A stretch of 21,281 bases of DNA, from contig BFEA01000160.1 in assembly GCA_003427395.1 (NCBI GenBank), positions 2,000,195 to 2,021,475 on the forward strand, read 5' to 3'. The position numbers were made by a program, and so were the translations under genes. Every line of letters begins with the position of its first letter. Positions within the stretch are counted from its first letter, which is position 1. Below the pieces are notes generated by a model that had not been told where the DNA came from, made no database searches, and was given only the letters and a program-made list of their open reading frames with translations. Source of the stretch: Chara braunii. Lineage: Eukaryota; Streptophyta; Charophyceae; Charales; Characeae. Of the stretch, positions 18,962 to 21,281 are shown in pieces.

Positions 18962-19203
18962 GGGTCATTTTGGCCGTCAGTGAACTTGATTTCTTCATGA
19001 GGGGGGGGGACGGAGTTGGACAGGCGAGGCGGGGGGCGAAAAGAGAGCATGAGTGAGTTCATGTAGAGGTTGTGCACATTTGAAAATGAATGTGGAGTTC
19101 TGTAGAGGAGGCTACTATGGCCTTGGTTGTGCCTTAAGGACGATGGATATAACCTCAGCGGTGGTTTATGGGAGGGGTGCGGGTTGATAATTCGTGTGTG
19201 TGT

Positions 19204-19208
<5 letters not shown>

Positions 19209-19259
<51 letters not shown>

Positions 19260-19270
19260 GAGGAGGAGGA
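19209..19270. repeat. AG24 microsatellite then AGG repeats
   Basis: AG24 (19209-19256) followed by AGG units to about 19270. Confidence 0.96.
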
Positions 19271-19689
19271 TATAGGTGGAGAAGAGGGGAGAGGGAGGGT
19301 TTGAATTCTCGGAAAAAGAGCGCTTACAGGAAAAGCTTGGGCCGAGTATCGATCGTGTTTGTGGAGTGTGCGAACGCTGTGGAATTTAGGATAGAGATGC
19401 TGGAACGTTCTGTTCCAGCAAGCAAGTCTATTTTTCTCCGCTTCTTGGACTTCGAAGTCATTGGGATTTCCTCATCTTCGGACGTTTGTTATCTTTTTAA
19501 TTAGTGCTAGACTCTGTTTAATTAGTGCTAGACCGGCTGCCGAGTCTTCCTCTGCTACGCTTCAGCATCATGCTATTCATTGTCGTCGGGTGCTGCCATG
19601 TCTCTGCACTCACATTATTTGCATTATTATGTGCAACGCTCCTTTTTCTGTTAGGTAGATGCGGTGCCTCTCATCGCTCTTTTTCGGTC

Positions 19690-19703
19690 TGTGTGTGTGT
19701 GTG

Positions 19704-19743
<40 letters not shown>

Positions 19744-19801
19744 TGAAAGAGAGAAAAAGAGAGACAGAGAGAGAAAGAGAGACACAGAGAAAGAGAGACA
19801 C

Positions 19802-19859
<58 letters not shown>
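19690..19859. repeat. Compound microsatellite GT then GA
   Basis: GT tract (19690-19740, one GC interruption), a 4-base break (CTTG), then imperfect GA with AAAG and ACAG variants, becoming a pure GA run to 19859. Confidence 0.96.
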
Positions 19860-19864
<5 letters not shown>

Positions 19865-19939
19865 AAACTTGATTTGATGGGCCTTGAGCACTTGCGAAAG
19901 ATTCGTATAATCGTATTTACTGGTTAGCTCTTTGCACGC

Positions 19940-19940
<1 letters not shown>

Positions 19941-19970
<30 letters not shown>
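19941..19970. repeat. ATG10 triplet microsatellite
   Basis: Thirty bases of perfect ATG repeats. Confidence 0.97.
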
Positions 19971-19971
<1 letters not shown>

Positions 19972-20997
19972 GTTGACGAAGCTGCTGTCTGTGTTCTGGA
20001 ACGTTCTTGCTGCTGCCGCTTCCCTTGGAGTAACGAGTGTGTACCTTAATTTTTATTTATTTTTTTATATTTTTTTCTGGTCTGTAGCATTTCTGCTCTG
20101 TCTCTGTCGTCCTTTTTTCCTCCTTTTCTGTATTTTCTGTGGCTGGCGGAGTCGGCTGGGTGTTTGCCGCTTTTATTCAAGCTCCAATATTTTTAAGCAC
20201 TTTTTTTTTCCCTTTTTTTTTTTTCTTTTTTTTTCCCTAGTGGAAGCCGGTATATAGCAAGTAACAACAGTTCCGTAGTGCTTGTTGTTCCATTATGTTC
20301 GACCTCATCTTCAGGTACCCCAGAGAATCTTAGGCCCCCTCTGACGAAAATGCATATGGACCCGCGTGGCGCACTGATTCCGCCTCCGAATTAACGCCTA
20401 AAAACGCGGAAGGTTCTGGTTGTTTAAGATCTATAAGGTAGTGTACCGGTGGTGCTTTGCGCGGGAAAAATCGGCATTTTCTCATTCTGGCGGTGTATCC
20501 AGTCCCGCCGTTTCTCTCTAAAATAAATGCTGAAGAGAGAATTGTAATGAGAGGGAGGCGGGAGGGAAGGCATAAACATGAAGCAAGATTTGTCAATAAA
20601 ACGTTTTACCTCTATTTGTTTTTTGGGTGAAAAGAAGCATCCAACGTTGTTTTGTCATCTTTCAGATGTGTCATTTGTGCGTCGCTGTCACTTTTTTCCC
20701 TTTTGTCCCGCTGCGTGTGTTCTTCCCCGCCTCCTCTCTTTTCAATTTTCCCTCTTCCCCTTCTTTTTCTCGGCATCTTTGCTTGAAAAGCTTGGCTTGG
20801 CCTATGGTGCCCTAAGATCGAGAGACAGAGGGCGGCCGTGTATCTTTCACTGTTCTAGCGGAAGATTCACTCTCGTTTTGCACTCTTCGAAGGTAGTGGA
20901 GCGAGGCCCATAGAAAGGTAAGATGCAAGTCATGAATCTGGTGACCAATGAAGACCAACCTACCTTTCGTCGGTATCGCTTGCAACGACGATGGAGT

Positions 20998-21075
20998 GAT
21001 GGTGAAAGGAAGCAAGTAGTTTGTTCTTGTATAAGCTGATGTGTGTTCTGCGTGCGTGTGTGTGTGTGTGTGTGC

Positions 21076-21109
<34 letters not shown>

Positions 21110-21186
21110 AGGGCCGGCGGTGGCAGTGGGGCAGAGCATCGCAGCGATGGTGGAAGGAAGTAAGTCGTTTGTTCTTGTATAAGCTG

Positions 21187-21237
<51 letters not shown>

Positions 21238-21281
21238 AGTGTGTGTGTGTGAGAGAGAGAGCTAGTGTGTGTGTGTGTGTG
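20998..21281 (+). repeat. Tandem duplication carrying GT-to-GA compound microsatellites
   Basis: GATGGTGAAAGGAAGCAAGT at 20998 recurs as GATGGTGGAAGGAAGTAAGT at 21146 (offset 148 bp); both copies continue with TTTGTTCTTGTATAAGCTG and then GT and GA tracts (21053-21109 and 21187-21234). The end adds further CTAGT-GT-GA cycles (from 21235 and 21261) and runs off the window. Confidence 0.85.

Larger units (their letters stand above)
19271..20997. other. Non-coding, T-rich and microsatellite-rich tail region
   Basis: No convincing CDS is present. It contains a 17-bp direct repeat in tandem (19496-19512 and 19517-19533, period 21 bp), GT and GA tracts, an ATG10 triplet run (19941-19970), and T-rich stretches at 20050-20090 and 20200-20235. 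The only AATAAA hexamers noticed downstream of the S40 gene are here (20522 and 20595), too far away to be assigned to it with confidence. Confidence 0.4.

Noticed and set aside
18664-19891. Glu/Arg and Ser/Leu repeat frames
   Set aside because: Translations of GA and GT microsatellites.

Overview
This is a gene-poor stretch of a nuclear genome from the green-plant lineage. One protein-coding gene can be recognised with good confidence: an intact 281-codon gene at 16536-17381 (+) for an S40-type (DUF584) senescence-regulator protein. The family belongs to plants, so the host is a streptophyte. The very sparse coding content, many dinucleotide microsatellites and the glycine-tract-rich protein would suit a large-genome seed-free plant or charophyte alga, but the sequence does not settle which.

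Layout. Positions 1-4100 hold GT- and CT-type microsatellites, a 77-bp tandem repeat whose units each carry a UUCG-tetraloop hairpin (1192-1512), an AT-rich foldback-like segment (2541-2919), and short diverged repeats that accompany the GT tracts. Positions 4100-6800 show no recognisable gene, only a perfect 9-bp dyad and a small tandem duplication. Positions 6829-7910 hold an unusually open but interrupted reading frame, probably an old unidentified gene or element ORF. Positions 8450-9000 hold two short minus-strand segments that resemble each other. Positions 9000-12160 look empty. Positions 12161-12705 are a second interrupted, unidentified coding-like stretch. Positions 13081-14102 are the 3' end of a decayed plant LINE: zinc-binding (zf-RVT) C-terminus of ORF2, two frame changes, at least one internal stop and a probable A-rich tail.

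From about 14100 the base composition changes to GC-rich and microsatellite-rich sequence surrounding the S40 gene. Just before its start codon lies a convincing splice acceptor, with a TC17 tract as polypyrimidine tract and TTGTTTGCAG as the site. This suggests a 5'UTR intron and places the promoter further upstream. After the gene, 17382-21281 is dominated by GA, GT, G-run and T-rich low-complexity DNA, and ends in a tandem duplication containing GT-to-GA compound microsatellites.

I found no operon, CRISPR array, complete transposon or RNA gene, and nothing I would call a new biological system. The most worthwhile leads are the two unidentified decayed ORFs, the UUCG-hairpin tandem repeat, and the architecture of the S40 gene.
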